Positions 1 through 9,123 of a DNA stretch of 64,000 nucleotides are shown here, piece after piece. The notes beneath the pieces were generated by a model, which made no database searches, had not been told where the DNA came from, and saw only the letters and a program-made list of their open reading frames with translations. The DNA lies in NCBI RefSeq assembly GCF_024580955.1, contig NZ_JANIKD010000010.1:1-64000 (forward strand), given 5' to 3'. Every line of letters starts with the position of its first letter. The stretch's first letter is position 1. The DNA comes from Corynebacterium sp. 122RC1 (GTDB lineage: Bacteria > Actinomycetota > Actinomycetes > Mycobacteriales > Mycobacteriaceae). The position numbers and the translations under genes are program-made.

Positions 1-23
1 CCCCACGCCCCAACCCCTAAACC

Positions 24-947
24 CTAAACCCTGGCCTCCACAAACTCCACGATGAGACGCTCGGCCTCGGCACGGGTGGCGGCCTCATTGTGCACCTCGT
101 GACGCGAACCGGTGAACACACGGGTGGTCACATCATCCACACCACCCCGACGCAGCGCGTTGGCCAGGGCATATGCACCTTCGCCGTAGTTGGTCACGGG
201 GTCTTGGTCGCCTGCCAAGATCAGCACGCCAAGGTCCTTTGGTAGATCCTGTTCCCAGCCAGGGTCGTTGGCCTGTGCGTAGATGTCCAGGAAGTCCCGG
301 AGGAATCGGGCCGTCATCTGGGCGGCAAAGTTGTTCAGGGGGTCCGCAAGGTGGTCGGCAACAACATCGGGGTCTGCGGCCACCCAGTCAGTTGGGCCGG
401 CGCCTTCACCAAAGCGCTCGTTCATGCCGGCAAACACTGGGCCGGCCAGCTCGCCTGCGGCGCCGGCAGGGTCCGCGGCGGCGAGTTCCGCAGCAAAAGG
501 GTACTGCTCTACGCCCTGCATCCCGGCTGGGACGCCGCCGAGGATGAGCCCTGCGAGCGTCGTTCCGTGTGCGCGGGCGTATGCACGCGCAATGAGCGAA
601 CCCCAAGAGTGGCCGTACATGAAGAACGGCACACCGGGTACCAGCTCCTGGGCGCGCTGGGCGAGGGTGTGCTCGTCGGCTACGTACACCTGCCAACCGC
701 CCTCACCGGTGTCCTGCCAAATGCCGCTAGCGGCACCCGTTGCGCCGTGGCCCACGTGATCGGTAGCGGCAACTGCGAAGCCGTGGTCCAACAGGGTGCT
801 GATGAGATGCAGGTAGCGTCGGGAATGCTCACCGAGGCCATGAACAACCTGGACAATGCCCCGGGGTGTTCCGACGGGCACATATACCCAGGCACGGACG
901 TCATCGCGCCCGTTCGCGGAGGCAAGAGTAAATTCATGCAAAGCCAT
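24..947 (-). CDS. alpha/beta hydrolase (monoacylglycerol lipase-like)
   Basis: A 307-residue serine hydrolase of the alpha/beta fold, closest in layout to monoacylglycerol lipases and lysophospholipases (Hydrolase_4). The oxyanion-hole segment VVHGLGEHS lies near residue 35. The nucleophile elbow GHSWG has its Ser near 114, the Asp of LAGDQDP is near 249, and the His of SRHEVHNE is near 282, which completes the triad. There is no signal peptide, so it should be cytoplasmic and act on acylglycerols or similar esters. The ATG at 947 follows an AGGAG. It is transcribed alone, downstream of the VanW terminator. The substrate is inferred from family only. Confidence 0.85.
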   Translation of the reverse strand: MALHEFTLASANGRDDVRAWVYVPVGTPRGIVQVVHGLGEHSRRYLHLISTLLDHGFAVAATDHVGHGATGAASGIWQDTGEGGWQVYVADEHTLAQRAQELVPGVPFFMYGHSWGSLIARAYARAHGTTLAGLILGGVPAGMQGVEQYPFAAELAAADPAGAAGELAGPVFAGMNERFGEGAGPTDWVAADPDVVADHLADPLNNFAAQMTARFLRDFLDIYAQANDPGWEQDLPKDLGVLILAGDQDPVTNYGEGAYALANALRRGGVDDVTTRVFTGSRHEVHNEAATRAEAERLIVEFVEARV

Positions 948-1074
948 GCTGGAAACTCCTTCACAATCAGCGGTTCAGCACAAGCACACATGGGTAAACC
1001 CGCACATGTACTTCAATTACGCGCGTTGCCGCTCATGCTACGCCGGATGAGGGCAAAAGGAAGGCAAAAATAAA

Positions 1075-1114
1075 GGCAAAGCAGAGGTTTTGAGATGATT
1101 ACCTCCGCTTTGCC
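1075..1114 (-). terminator. Rho-independent terminator of the VanW gene
   Basis: Two 14-base arms (1075-1088 and 1101-1114) pair with a single mismatch. Read on the minus strand the stem is followed by CTTTATTTTTGCC. It lies 28 bases beyond the stop of the VanW gene, so it probably ends the NagZ-VanW transcript. Confidence 0.75.
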
Positions 1115-1141
1115 CACATGGAATGCAGGCGCTATGCCCTG

Positions 1142-2806
1142 TTAGGCGCAGCGCACGATCGGCGATGGGTCATAGACCGTGGTTTGGGTTTCCCGGCTGA
1201 TCTCATTGCCAGCGAGGTCCCTGATGATGCGCGTGTCTGAGGTAGTGAAGCCCTGCGCGCCACCGGAGGGGCTGCAGTTTTCATCGGTCACGGTGACGGT
1301 GTTGGGGCTGGTGTACGCCCAACGGCCACCATTGATGGATTCCACCTGCACGGTTTTCACACCCATGAGGGTAACTGTCACGGACCCGCCACCAGCGGAA
1401 GCCAGGATGCGCACCGGGTACTGGGAGGTGTTCTTGAACTGCAAGTCAATTGCGCCTTCGAACACCGTTGCCTCGCGGCCCGCCGGGTAGCGGGAAATGT
1501 AATAGGAGTGCGGCGTATGCGCCACGTCTTGCATGCCTGCAAAGTAGGCGGCGTTGTACAAAGTGGTGGCGAATTGGCTGATGCCGCCGCCCACAGCGGT
1601 GTCTGCGCGGCCGTTCAAAATGATGCCGGACTCCACAAAGCCCTGAGCGCTACCGCGGGGGCCGGTGTAGCCGTTGAGGGAGAAGGTGTCACCAGGGGCC
1701 ACGATCGCACCATTGACCATTTGCGCCACTCTTGCAATGTTTACCCCGGATGCGGCGCTGTAGCCGGAGGTGGTGAACTCGCCAACCACCTCATCAAAGG
1801 TTGCGCTCTGGGCCATCTCGGTGGTGAAGGTAGCGGGCTCATCCTTGTACACCGCCTCAAACACATGGTCTTCCCGGTTTGCGGAAACGATGCGCTGCTC
1901 CACACCGGCCAGGGTTTCCTCCCATTGGATGGAAACGCCGTCGCTGGAGGGGGTCACGGAACCGTCAAAGGAAATGGTGGCGTTGCGCTTTGGCTTTTCA
2001 GTTTGGCCCAGGCCCTCGTTGAGGATTTCCCGCGTGCGGTCCACATTGATCTCTGTGCGCAGTGCCTTGCCTTCGGGCACAAAGCTCACAACCTCGCCCA
2101 TCCGGTCTGGGGCGATGATGCCGTCCACCCCGTCGCGGCCGTGCACTGTCAGCGGGAGCGCTACGGCATTGGCGGCGTCGCCCTCAGCCACTGCTTTCAC
2201 CGCATCCTCCCCCACCTCGGGTTCGCTGACCTGCGCATCCACTTGCACGCCTTGGGGGTCAATCCAGTTGTGCAGGAGGGCATCCGCGAGCTGCGCGCGA
2301 TCAACGGTTTGGCCGTTCAAAGGTTGCGGCTCAATGTTCACGGTGCCTCCGGTGAGCGTCACGCCGCCACTGACTGGGGCGGGGCTGAGCTCGGTGGCCA
2401 GGCGTTCCAGTTCGGCGTCGAAGCGCGGCTGGTCTACGTCGGAGGAAACGCCGGCCTCATAGGTGCGGAAGAAGCTCATGAGGCGGGTGATGGGGTTCAG
2501 CCCGTCGGAGCCAATGCCCTCAACGGTTGCCTCCCAGTTGGGCTCAATGCCTGCGGCGGCGGGGACGATTGTTGCCGTGAGAGCTTCTGCGGTGACGGTG
2601 ACAGGCTGGCTGGAACGGCTGCCGAGCTCGCGTTCCAGGGTGGCGGTGGCGTCGGCTTTCGTCATGCCGCCGATTTCCACTCCGCCTACGGTTGCCCCGC
2701 GCGGGACGTTGTTCTGATTCAGCGCCACGTCGATCCCCCACACGCCTGCGAGGATCACAAACAGGCCGCCAATCAGGCCCAGCGCAAACTTCACTCTCTT
2801 GCTCAC
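1142..2806 (-). CDS. VanW family cell-wall protein
   Basis: A 554-residue protein with one N-terminal membrane segment (about residues 5-25), so it is probably membrane-anchored with an outer domain. The middle carries peptidoglycan-binding-4 type repeats (GGVEIGGMTKADA near 38). The C-terminal third is a VanW domain with the hallmark GGGISQFATTLYNAA and HSYYISRYPAGREATV. VanW/YkuD-linked proteins are associated with cell-wall metabolism, but the reaction of VanW itself is unknown. The GTG at 2806 was chosen because the membrane helix starts right after it and it lies 13 bases past the NagZ stop; the longer frame runs into that upstream gene. It is probably co-transcribed with the NagZ-like gene. 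Confidence 0.85.
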   Translation of the reverse strand: MSKRVKFALGLIGGLFVILAGVWGIDVALNQNNVPRGATVGGVEIGGMTKADATATLERELGSRSSQPVTVTAEALTATIVPAAAGIEPNWEATVEGIGSDGLNPITRLMSFFRTYEAGVSSDVDQPRFDAELERLATELSPAPVSGGVTLTGGTVNIEPQPLNGQTVDRAQLADALLHNWIDPQGVQVDAQVSEPEVGEDAVKAVAEGDAANAVALPLTVHGRDGVDGIIAPDRMGEVVSFVPEGKALRTEINVDRTREILNEGLGQTEKPKRNATISFDGSVTPSSDGVSIQWEETLAGVEQRIVSANREDHVFEAVYKDEPATFTTEMAQSATFDEVVGEFTTSGYSAASGVNIARVAQMVNGAIVAPGDTFSLNGYTGPRGSAQGFVESGIILNGRADTAVGGGISQFATTLYNAAYFAGMQDVAHTPHSYYISRYPAGREATVFEGAIDLQFKNTSQYPVRILASAGGGSVTVTLMGVKTVQVESINGGRWAYTSPNTVTVTDENCSPSGGAQGFTTSDTRIIRDLAGNEISRETQTTVYDPSPIVRCA

Positions 2807-2819
2807 CCGCACTACGTTA

Positions 2820-3932
2820 CTATTTACGCTTCGCGGATGCGACGAGCTGCTCCAACGGGTATTCACCGCTTTCCACGCTGCGCACCACCGCATCAATTGC
2901 GGGAACGAGGTCCTGGGTACTCACCCACAGGGCGCGGTCCGCCCCGGCGCGCAGCGAGGCCACCACTGCCTGCTCCACCGGCAGGATGTCACTGATCGCG
3001 CGCATTCCGGAGAGGTCATCGGTGTACACCACTCCTCCGAAGCCTTTTCCTTCACGCAGAAGCTGGTAGGCAACGGGGTTGAGGGTGGATGGGGTGGGGT
3101 CGCCCAGGCCGGGGACCACCATGTGCCCCATCATCACGCCAGAGCCGGGGATGAACAGGTCTTTGGTGTAGGGCCGCAGGTCCAAGTTTTCTAGCTCGGA
3201 TAGCGGCGGTGTGACCACTTCCCCGGTGTGGGAATCACCGTTGGCGCGGCCGTGGCCTGGGAAATGTTTGAACACCGGTTGCACGCCGGCATCCACCATG
3301 CCTTGGGCGAAGGCTTTGGCGTAGCGAGCGGCAATCTCGGGGTCATCTGAGAAGGCGCGGTCACCCACCACATCAAGGTTGGCGCCGTCCACGTCTACTA
3401 CGGGGGCAAAGTTGATGGTGATGCCGTGCGCCGCAAGGCGTTTGCCGGTGTCATAGGCAAGTCCTTGCACCTGCTCCGGGCTCATGGTTGCAGCCATGTC
3501 CCGGGGTGAAGGGATCGGCCCCAAAATGTGCGAGTGCCGCTGCACCCGCCCGCCTTCATAGTCAATGGCCACCGCAAATTCACGCCCCACCTCCGCACGA
3601 AGGGCGGGGATTTGGGTGAGCAGCTCTGGGTTGGAATCGGAGCGGATGAAGATGCCACCCACACCTTGACGCAGGGCAAAAAGGGCGTCCGCATAATCAG
3701 CAACGCCAACCACCATGAGGCTCGCCGCGGTAGCGCGGATGTCTACTGGTTCCGGTTCGGGTACGGCGCTGCTCGGCGCGGAGCTCAAGCTCGCCGAAGC
3801 GCTGCCTGCAACTTCCGACGTCCCCGTGCCTGCCTCAGCCGCATGAGCTCCCCCCTGCTCTGGTGTCGGCTGTGCGCAAGCCGCGCTCGTACCAATTACT
3901 GCCACCAGAATTGCCGCTACTCCGTGTTTCAT
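2820..3932 (-). CDS. nagZ: glycoside hydrolase family 3 beta-N-acetylhexosaminidase (NagZ/LpqI-like) lipoprotein
   Basis: A 370-residue GH3 enzyme expected to remove N-acetylglucosamine from muropeptides during wall recycling. The segment KHFPGHGRANGDSH carries the NagZ signature and the loop His acting as general acid/base. The nucleophile Asp lies in the later segment GGVVYTDDLSGM. The N-terminus MKHGVAAILVAV...SAAC resembles a lipoprotein signal, although the lipobox is weak. An A/S/P/E-rich linker follows. ATG 3932 is preferred; an upstream in-frame extension contains no domain. The position beside DUF2613 and AftD matches LpqI (Rv0237) in mycobacteria, as recalled. Confidence 0.88.
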   Translation of the reverse strand: MKHGVAAILVAVIGTSAACAQPTPEQGGAHAAEAGTGTSEVAGSASASLSSAPSSAVPEPEPVDIRATAASLMVVGVADYADALFALRQGVGGIFIRSDSNPELLTQIPALRAEVGREFAVAIDYEGGRVQRHSHILGPIPSPRDMAATMSPEQVQGLAYDTGKRLAAHGITINFAPVVDVDGANLDVVGDRAFSDDPEIAARYAKAFAQGMVDAGVQPVFKHFPGHGRANGDSHTGEVVTPPLSELENLDLRPYTKDLFIPGSGVMMGHMVVPGLGDPTPSTLNPVAYQLLREGKGFGGVVYTDDLSGMRAISDILPVEQAVVASLRAGADRALWVSTQDLVPAIDAVVRSVESGEYPLEQLVASAKRK

Positions 3933-3975
3933 ACTGCTAGCTAGTAAACCACACCCACCTGATAGGGTTGTGTTC

Positions 3976-4170
3976 ATGGCGTATGAATCTGACTCCCTGA
4001 CCCGCCGTACGCTGGGTCCCACGCTGGCCAGCGCGGTAATCGGCATTGCCTTGGGGCTTGTGGCTGTGGTGGGAATCAGTGCCCTGCAAAGTGATGATCA
4101 AATTGCCGGCGGCTCCACCGTGAGCGCAGATAATGCCGTGTTGGGCGACCCGGAGTATGGCTCCCGCTAG
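3976..4170 (+). CDS. DUF2613 small membrane protein
   Basis: A 64-residue protein with one hydrophobic helix (ASAVIGIALGLVAVVGISAL) and the conserved C-terminus AVLGDPEYGSR typical of the DUF2613 family in mycolate-containing actinobacteria. The function is unknown. Its constant position next to AftD (Rv0236A beside Rv0236c in M. tuberculosis, as recalled) suggests a role linked to that membrane transferase. The ATG at 3976 is 9 bases after AGGG; a GTG two codons earlier is an alternative. The coding region overlaps the start of aftD by 14 bases, so translation is probably coupled. Confidence 0.8.
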   Translation: MAYESDSLTRRTLGPTLASAVIGIALGLVAVVGISALQSDDQIAGGSTVSADNAVLGDPEYGSR

Positions 4171-7135
4171 TACTAGTGCCAGAACCCCCCACATTATTGG
4201 CTGGCTCTGCGCCGCGCTGATGTGTTTCCTGCCGCAACCAGGCAGGATAGCCGCAGACACCAAGCTGGATTTGAGCGTTGATCCGCTGGGCTTTTTGGCC
4301 CAGGCTGCACACGCCTGGACGGATGCTTTTCCCATGGGCCAACTCCAAAACCAGGCCTATGGGTACTTCTTCCCGCAGGGCCTATTTTTTGTGCTCACCC
4401 AACCGTTACCCGACTGGGTGGCGCAGCGCCTGTGGTGGACAATCGTGCTGGGTGTGGGCTTTTCCGGGTTCCTGTTACTGGTGCAGCGTGCGCGCATTGG
4501 CTCGCAGGCGCCGGTGATGCAGGTGCTCGCTGCTGCCCTGTTTGCCCTTTCACCGCGCACGCTTTCCACGCTGACCACGATTTCCAGTGAAACATGGCCG
4601 ATCATGCTGGTGCCGTGGACCCTGTTGCCGCTGCTGGAGCGTAGGCCGCGCGTGGGGGCGTCGGTACTTGCTGTTGCCATGATGGGCGCGGTGAACGCGA
4701 CCGCCACCCTGAGCGCGTGCCTACCTGCGGCAATCTTGCTGCTGTGGCGGCGGGCACCGCGGGCGTTGGTGCTGTGGCTGGCCGGGTGCGCGCTCGTGAG
4801 CCTGTGGTGGCTAGTGCCGCTGGTGGTGCTGGGCAGGTATGCCCCACCGTTTTTGGAATACATCGAGTCCGCCTATGTGACCACGCGCTGGCTGAACCTG
4901 CCGGAGATTCTGCGCGGCACCACAAGCTGGGTGCCGTTTGTGGAAGTGGAACGTCAGGCCGGGCATCTGCTGGTAACCGAGCCCACGTTTGTGGTGCTCA
5001 CGCTCGCTGTTGCCACGCTCGGCATGATCGGCCTGGTGCGAGTGCGCTACCGCGGCCTGTGGCTCTCGTTGCTCGCGGTGGGGCTGCTGATTCTGGCAAC
5101 CGGGCCGCTGCTCACCTCTTTTTACGACGGCCCCGCCGCCGCCCTGCGCAACCTCCACAAATTCGATTCACTGGTTCGGCTGCCGCTCATGGTGGGGGTG
5201 GCGGCGCTGCCGGTGCACAGGCTGCGGGAAATGGGGCGTGCTGCGGGTTCTGCGGGTTCTGCGGATGCTGTGGGTGCTGTGGGTTCCGACGCTGCCCGGC
5301 GCGCGCAGGCCGCAACGCTGCTGTGCGTGTTGCTGGGGCTCGGGGCAACGGCACCGGCGTGGTCTGGGCGCCTAATGCCCACAGGCACGTGGACTGCACT
5401 GAGTGCCGATTGGCAAGCGGCAGCAGATTATGTGAACCAGAATGCAAGCCCTGATACCCGCACGCTGATCTGGCCAGGGCGCAGCTTTGCAAGGGAGGAC
5501 TGGGGCTGGACCCGCGACGAACCCGCCCAAGTGCTGTTGGACGGCCCATGGTTGGTGCGTGACGCGATCCCGCTGGTGCCGCCTGAGGCCATTCGGGCAC
5601 TCGACGCAATTTCCTTGCCAGATGCCACCTTAAACCGCGCCGCGTTGGACCGCTTGGGGGTGGGGGCGGTGATTGTGCGGGAGACGCCGGAGGATTCGGA
5701 CTTGAACTTGGGCCTGGACTTGAGCTTGGACTTGGGCGAGCCGGCCGTGCAATTCGGGGAGCTTCGCGTTGTACTGCTTGATGACCCGCACAGTATGCAG
5801 CTCACCAGCACACCACCCGTGGCGGTGGCAGGTGGCGGGGAAATCATGGCGGAGCTTCCCGCCGGGATGTTCCAGATCAGCCCAGAGGATCCGGAGATCT
5901 TCACAGACACTCCCCTTTTGATTGCGCGCAATTATGGTGCTGTGGAACGGGCAACCTCCGCGCCACTCGCGAGCCTGGACGAGGCTTCGGACGTGCACAA
6001 TATACAGAAAAACTACGCCACCACACTTGAACCGATTCCGGTCACGGAAGTGGGCGGCACGGTGCGCGCGAGCAGCCAGGCCTCCGACGCCACCAGCATT
6101 GGCGGTGCAAACCCGGAGGAGTCAGTGAGTGCCGCCGTGGATGCCCAGCGCCGAACCGCCTGGCATCCCACGCCGGGCACAGGTGCGGGCCAATGGCTGG
6201 AGCTGCAGCCACACGAGCCGGTGCAGGATCCCGTGCTCTTGCTAGAGACCACAGGAAACCCGGTGGAAGTCACCATTTCCAACGGGCAGGCGGAACTCAC
6301 CCGCCGCATGGAACCCAAAACACCCGTGCGCATCCGAGTGCCCGGCGCGAGTGCCACCGCCGTGCGGATCACGCTGCACGGGCGCGCTGGAGTGGCAAAC
6401 GCGCAACTGGAGGGCGCGGAGATCCACCGGATCATTGACCTCGGCGTGGTCCCAGAGTCCACCAGGCAGCTCATTTTGCATGGCGAGCGCACCCTCACGC
6501 TGACCCGCCCAATGGACGTTGGCACCACCACGCTTGCCGCTGGCACACACACATTGGGGCCGGGTGTGTACACGGAGGTGGACTTCGAGGTGGCGTCGGT
6601 ACGCCCCACCGGCACCAGCATTGAGGCCGCGGCTAGCGAGCGCACCCTCAACACCACGCGCGCCTTCAACGAGGGCCTACGCGGCTACCTAGACAACACC
6701 GAGCTGCAAGCTGTTGAGGTAAATGCAGCTCAGCAGGGTTTTGTGATCCCCGCTGGGGCGAGCGGCGAGTTCCGCATGGAGTTCGCGGGCAACACGGCGT
6801 ACCGGATTGGGCTGATCGGCGGCGGGCTGCTGGCGCTGGGCACGGTACTGGTGCTGCTGGTGCTGCTGGTGCGGGGAAGGGACTCCCGACGCGACCCGAT
6901 GGATGATTCCCCATCAGTGTGGATTCGGCGCTGGGCGCTGCGGCGAACCCTCATCACGCCGGCCGATTTGATCGTGGCGTCGATGGGGATTGTGGCCATG
7001 TGGTGTGCGCGGGGGCCGTGGCCGAGCGCCCAATACGTCGGCGATTCTCCCGCCGCTGCCGCGATGTGCCTGCTTGCGCTCGCAGCACTTTATGGCGCTG
7101 GAAGCGGAGCCGGAGCGGAGGATGCGGAGCAGTAG
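4157..7135 (+). CDS. aftD: alpha-(1->3)-arabinofuranosyltransferase AftD (DUF3367)
   Basis: A 992-residue polytopic GT-C glycosyltransferase. It is thought to add arabinofuranose from decaprenyl-phosphoarabinose to arabinogalactan/lipoarabinomannan on the outer face of the membrane. The first ~400 residues hold multiple membrane helices with an early acidic loop (TKLDLSVDPLGF). A large extracytoplasmic region follows, including an F5/8-type-C-like carbohydrate-binding module (RRTAWHPTPGTGAGQWLELQ near 680). Two or three further helices form the C-terminus. It is shorter than the mycobacterial enzyme (about 1400 residues) and close to corynebacterial lengths. ATG 4157 is used, inside the end of the DUF2613 gene. 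Assignment rests on the family and the NagZ-DUF2613-AftD synteny. Confidence 0.82.
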   Translation: MAPASTSARTPHIIGWLCAALMCFLPQPGRIAADTKLDLSVDPLGFLAQAAHAWTDAFPMGQLQNQAYGYFFPQGLFFVLTQPLPDWVAQRLWWTIVLGVGFSGFLLLVQRARIGSQAPVMQVLAAALFALSPRTLSTLTTISSETWPIMLVPWTLLPLLERRPRVGASVLAVAMMGAVNATATLSACLPAAILLLWRRAPRALVLWLAGCALVSLWWLVPLVVLGRYAPPFLEYIESAYVTTRWLNLPEILRGTTSWVPFVEVERQAGHLLVTEPTFVVLTLAVATLGMIGLVRVRYRGLWLSLLAVGLLILATGPLLTSFYDGPAAALRNLHKFDSLVRLPLMVGVAALPVHRLREMGRAAGSAGSADAVGAVGSDAARRAQAATLLCVLLGLGATAPAWSGRLMPTGTWTALSADWQAAADYVNQNASPDTRTLIWPGRSFAREDWGWTRDEPAQVLLDGPWLVRDAIPLVPPEAIRALDAISLPDATLNRAALDRLGVGAVIVRETPEDSDLNLGLDLSLDLGEPAVQFGELRVVLLDDPHSMQLTSTPPVAVAGGGEIMAELPAGMFQISPEDPEIFTDTPLLIARNYGAVERATSAPLASLDEASDVHNIQKNYATTLEPIPVTEVGGTVRASSQASDATSIGGANPEESVSAAVDAQRRTAWHPTPGTGAGQWLELQPHEPVQDPVLLLETTGNPVEVTISNGQAELTRRMEPKTPVRIRVPGASATAVRITLHGRAGVANAQLEGAEIHRIIDLGVVPESTRQLILHGERTLTLTRPMDVGTTTLAAGTHTLGPGVYTEVDFEVASVRPTGTSIEAAASERTLNTTRAFNEGLRGYLDNTELQAVEVNAAQQGFVIPAGASGEFRMEFAGNTAYRIGLIGGGLLALGTVLVLLVLLVRGRDSRRDPMDDSPSVWIRRWALRRTLITPADLIVASMGIVAMWCARGPWPSAQYVGDSPAAAAMCLLALAALYGAGSGAGAEDAEQ

Positions 7136-7188
7136 AGCAGGCAGGCAGGCCGGCTGGCCGCTGGGCTGGCGCTCCCTGAAACTCGTTG

Positions 7189-7258
7189 AACTCTCTACAT
7201 AACTCTCTACATGTGGAGAGCTATGTAGAGAGTTATGTGCAGAGCTGTGTAGAGAGTT
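7189..7258. promoter_or_regulatory. array of six 12-bp operator-like units (cluster 1)
   Basis: The block is built from a 12-base unit, AACTCTCTACAT. Two forward copies lie at 7189-7200 and 7201-7212. Four inverted copies follow at 7211-7222, 7223-7234, 7235-7246 and 7247-7258, each in phase at 12-base steps and differing by 0-3 bases. Together they form a large imperfect palindrome. The regular period and the repeat of the same design at 7345-7404 suggest cooperative binding of a regulator, most simply the DNA-binding protein encoded at 7432. Confidence 0.7.
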
Positions 7259-7344
7259 AATTGGGGACCTTGATGCACGCAGAGCGCCATAAAAGCACAT
7301 TGCAAAGCATGTTTTGAGTGCACACATCTTCCACAACACTCGCG

Positions 7345-7404
7345 AACTCTCTACATAGCTCTCTACATACGTAGAGAGCTATGTGTAGAGTTCGATAGAG
7401 AGCT
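7345..7404. promoter_or_regulatory. array of five 12-bp operator-like units (cluster 2)
   Basis: This is a second copy of the 12-base design. Forward units lie at 7345-7356 and 7357-7368; inverted units at 7369-7380, 7381-7392 and 7393-7404. It ends 27 bases before the ATG of the AlbA_2-type gene, so a bound protein would block the promoter or ribosome loading. The stretch 7259-7344 between the clusters has no gene and probably holds the promoter, though no convincing -35/-10 pair stands out. Confidence 0.68.
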
Positions 7405-7431
7405 AAGAGTGTTTGAGGGAAAGGCGCTGGC

Positions 7432-8949
7432 ATGGTGGATGCTGAAGGGCTGGCTGAAATTGTCAGCCGCCTACGCCACATTGGGACCGACTCCAATGAG
7501 GTTGAGGTAAAGGCTGCAGTTGGCGGACTGCCCAAAAAGCTGGTGAGAACCGTCTCAGCATTCTCTAACGGGAATGGTGGGCTCATCATTCTTGGACTCG
7601 ATGAACAAAACGGCTTCATGCCAGCCGAGGGGTTCGATCCAAAGGCCATTGCTGATGCCGCGGCCGGCATGTGCGCAGACAAGGTAACTCCACCCGCCCG
7701 AGCAAACATCAGCATCGAAGACGTTGATGGTTCCCCCGTAGTTACAGTCGAGGTCCCAGCGCTTCCGCCTAGGGACAAGCCCTGCTGGGTTGTGAGCCAG
7801 TCCAAGTACACGGGTAGCTACATTCGAGGCCACGATGGCGATCGCGCACTCACTCCCTATGAGATTGACCGCCTAGAGGAAAATCGGATCCAACCGAATT
7901 GGGACCTGGAAGTCGTAGAGGCCGCAACGTTCGACGATCTCGATCCGGAAATCGTGCAGTCCATCCTGGAACGTGAAAGGCAAATGCATCCCCGGGTTTT
8001 CAGAAAGTTGAGCGACGTTGATGCACAAAAGGCCCTCAACATCATCGCCAAGGATTCTGATGGTGTGCTGCGTCCCACGCTCAGTGGACTCCTCGTTGCA
8101 GGTACCTACCCTCAACAGTTTTTCCCACGCCTGAACGTCACGTTTACGGTGTATCCCGGAACTGACAAGTCTTCGGGCGGGGGTGGCCGGCGGTTTGTCG
8201 ATAATCTTTCCCTCGTTGGGCCAATCCCGGTGCTTGTGGCCGATACCGTGGCAGCCGTCAAGCGGAACATGCGCACGGGAGGGGTGATCGAGGGTGCTTT
8301 CCGCCGAGATTTGCCGGACTATCCGCCGGTTGCGGTGAGGGAAGCGGTAGTGAATGCGCTGATGCACCGGGACTATTCGCCGCAGGCGCGTGGCAGCCAA
8401 GTGCAGGTGAATATGTACGTAGATAGACTTGAGGTGGTGAATCCGGGCGGGCTTTACGGCATCATGACGGTGGACAATTTGGGCGTGGCCGGCTTGTCGA
8501 GCACCCGCAATGAACACCTCTCCTCTCTCTTGGAGGCCACTCCGTATCCCGCAGCAGGTCCGGGGTCGCTCTCGGGCTCGGGGGTAGACGGCGGCTTCGT
8601 TGCGGAAAACCGAGGCTCTGGATTTATAGAGATTCTGGATCAGCTCGAACGAGAACTCTTGCCACCGCCACGTCCGCAAGATTCCTTGACTACTTTCCGC
8701 CTTGAGTTTGAGCGCCGCAGCCCAACCGACGCCGAGCGCCAAGCCTCGGTGACTGGCGCCTCCAAAACCCGGATTTTGGACTACTTGGCAAGCTATCCTT
8801 CGGGAACCAGCAAAGAACTTGCTGCTGCCGCCGGAGTATCAACGGGCGGCGTTCGCCGGATCCTGAGCGAGATGGTAGCCGAGGGAGCGATCGAGCGAAC
8901 AGAGCCATTGACCAGCCCAAAACAACGCTATCGCCTGCGTACGCAATAG
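7432..8949 (+). CDS. AlbA_2-domain / HATPase_c_4 putative transcriptional regulator
   Basis: A 505-residue protein of the AAA-4 (AlbA_2, Schlafen-like) family. The N-terminal AlbA_2 domain (about 10-140) carries EVKAAVGG and the GGLIILGL core. The central GHKL-like HATPase_c_4 segment contains VREAVVNALMHRDYS (near 305). The C-terminus (about 445-505) is a winged helix (GTSKELAAAAGVSTGGVRRI). Such proteins are predicted DNA-binding regulators and some belong to defence or stress loci. No partner gene adjoins it. It sits behind two clusters of 12-bp repeats, which suggests autoregulation. The ATG at 7432 follows GAGGGAAAGG. It is inserted between aftD and the cstA cluster relative to mycobacterial order. 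Confidence 0.8.
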   Translation: MVDAEGLAEIVSRLRHIGTDSNEVEVKAAVGGLPKKLVRTVSAFSNGNGGLIILGLDEQNGFMPAEGFDPKAIADAAAGMCADKVTPPARANISIEDVDGSPVVTVEVPALPPRDKPCWVVSQSKYTGSYIRGHDGDRALTPYEIDRLEENRIQPNWDLEVVEAATFDDLDPEIVQSILERERQMHPRVFRKLSDVDAQKALNIIAKDSDGVLRPTLSGLLVAGTYPQQFFPRLNVTFTVYPGTDKSSGGGGRRFVDNLSLVGPIPVLVADTVAAVKRNMRTGGVIEGAFRRDLPDYPPVAVREAVVNALMHRDYSPQARGSQVQVNMYVDRLEVVNPGGLYGIMTVDNLGVAGLSSTRNEHLSSLLEATPYPAAGPGSLSGSGVDGGFVAENRGSGFIEILDQLERELLPPPRPQDSLTTFRLEFERRSPTDAERQASVTGASKTRILDYLASYPSGTSKELAAAAGVSTGGVRRILSEMVAEGAIERTEPLTSPKQRYRLRTQ

Positions 8950-9123
8950 GGAGGCAATTGGAATTGGTGGCGCGGAGCGGCAACCCCGGACCGCGTGCGC
9001 AAAAACATTCACTCCGCTGCTGAAGAAGCAACAAAAGAACAATGCCTGCGTCCTCAACTTTGAAGAGCGGGCATGTCATGTTGCCTATAGAGTACAACTG
9101 TTTTTGTCCACGCCGCCTGCACC

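Noticed and set aside
1-40. CCCTAAA-like repeats at the window start, telomere-like
   Set aside because: Only three copies of CCCTAAACC-type sequence; a chance low-complexity stretch in a bacterial chromosome.
7141-7258. 12-bp repeats read as a small CRISPR array
   Set aside because: Units are 12 bases, contiguous and inverted, without unique spacers; they are operator-like.
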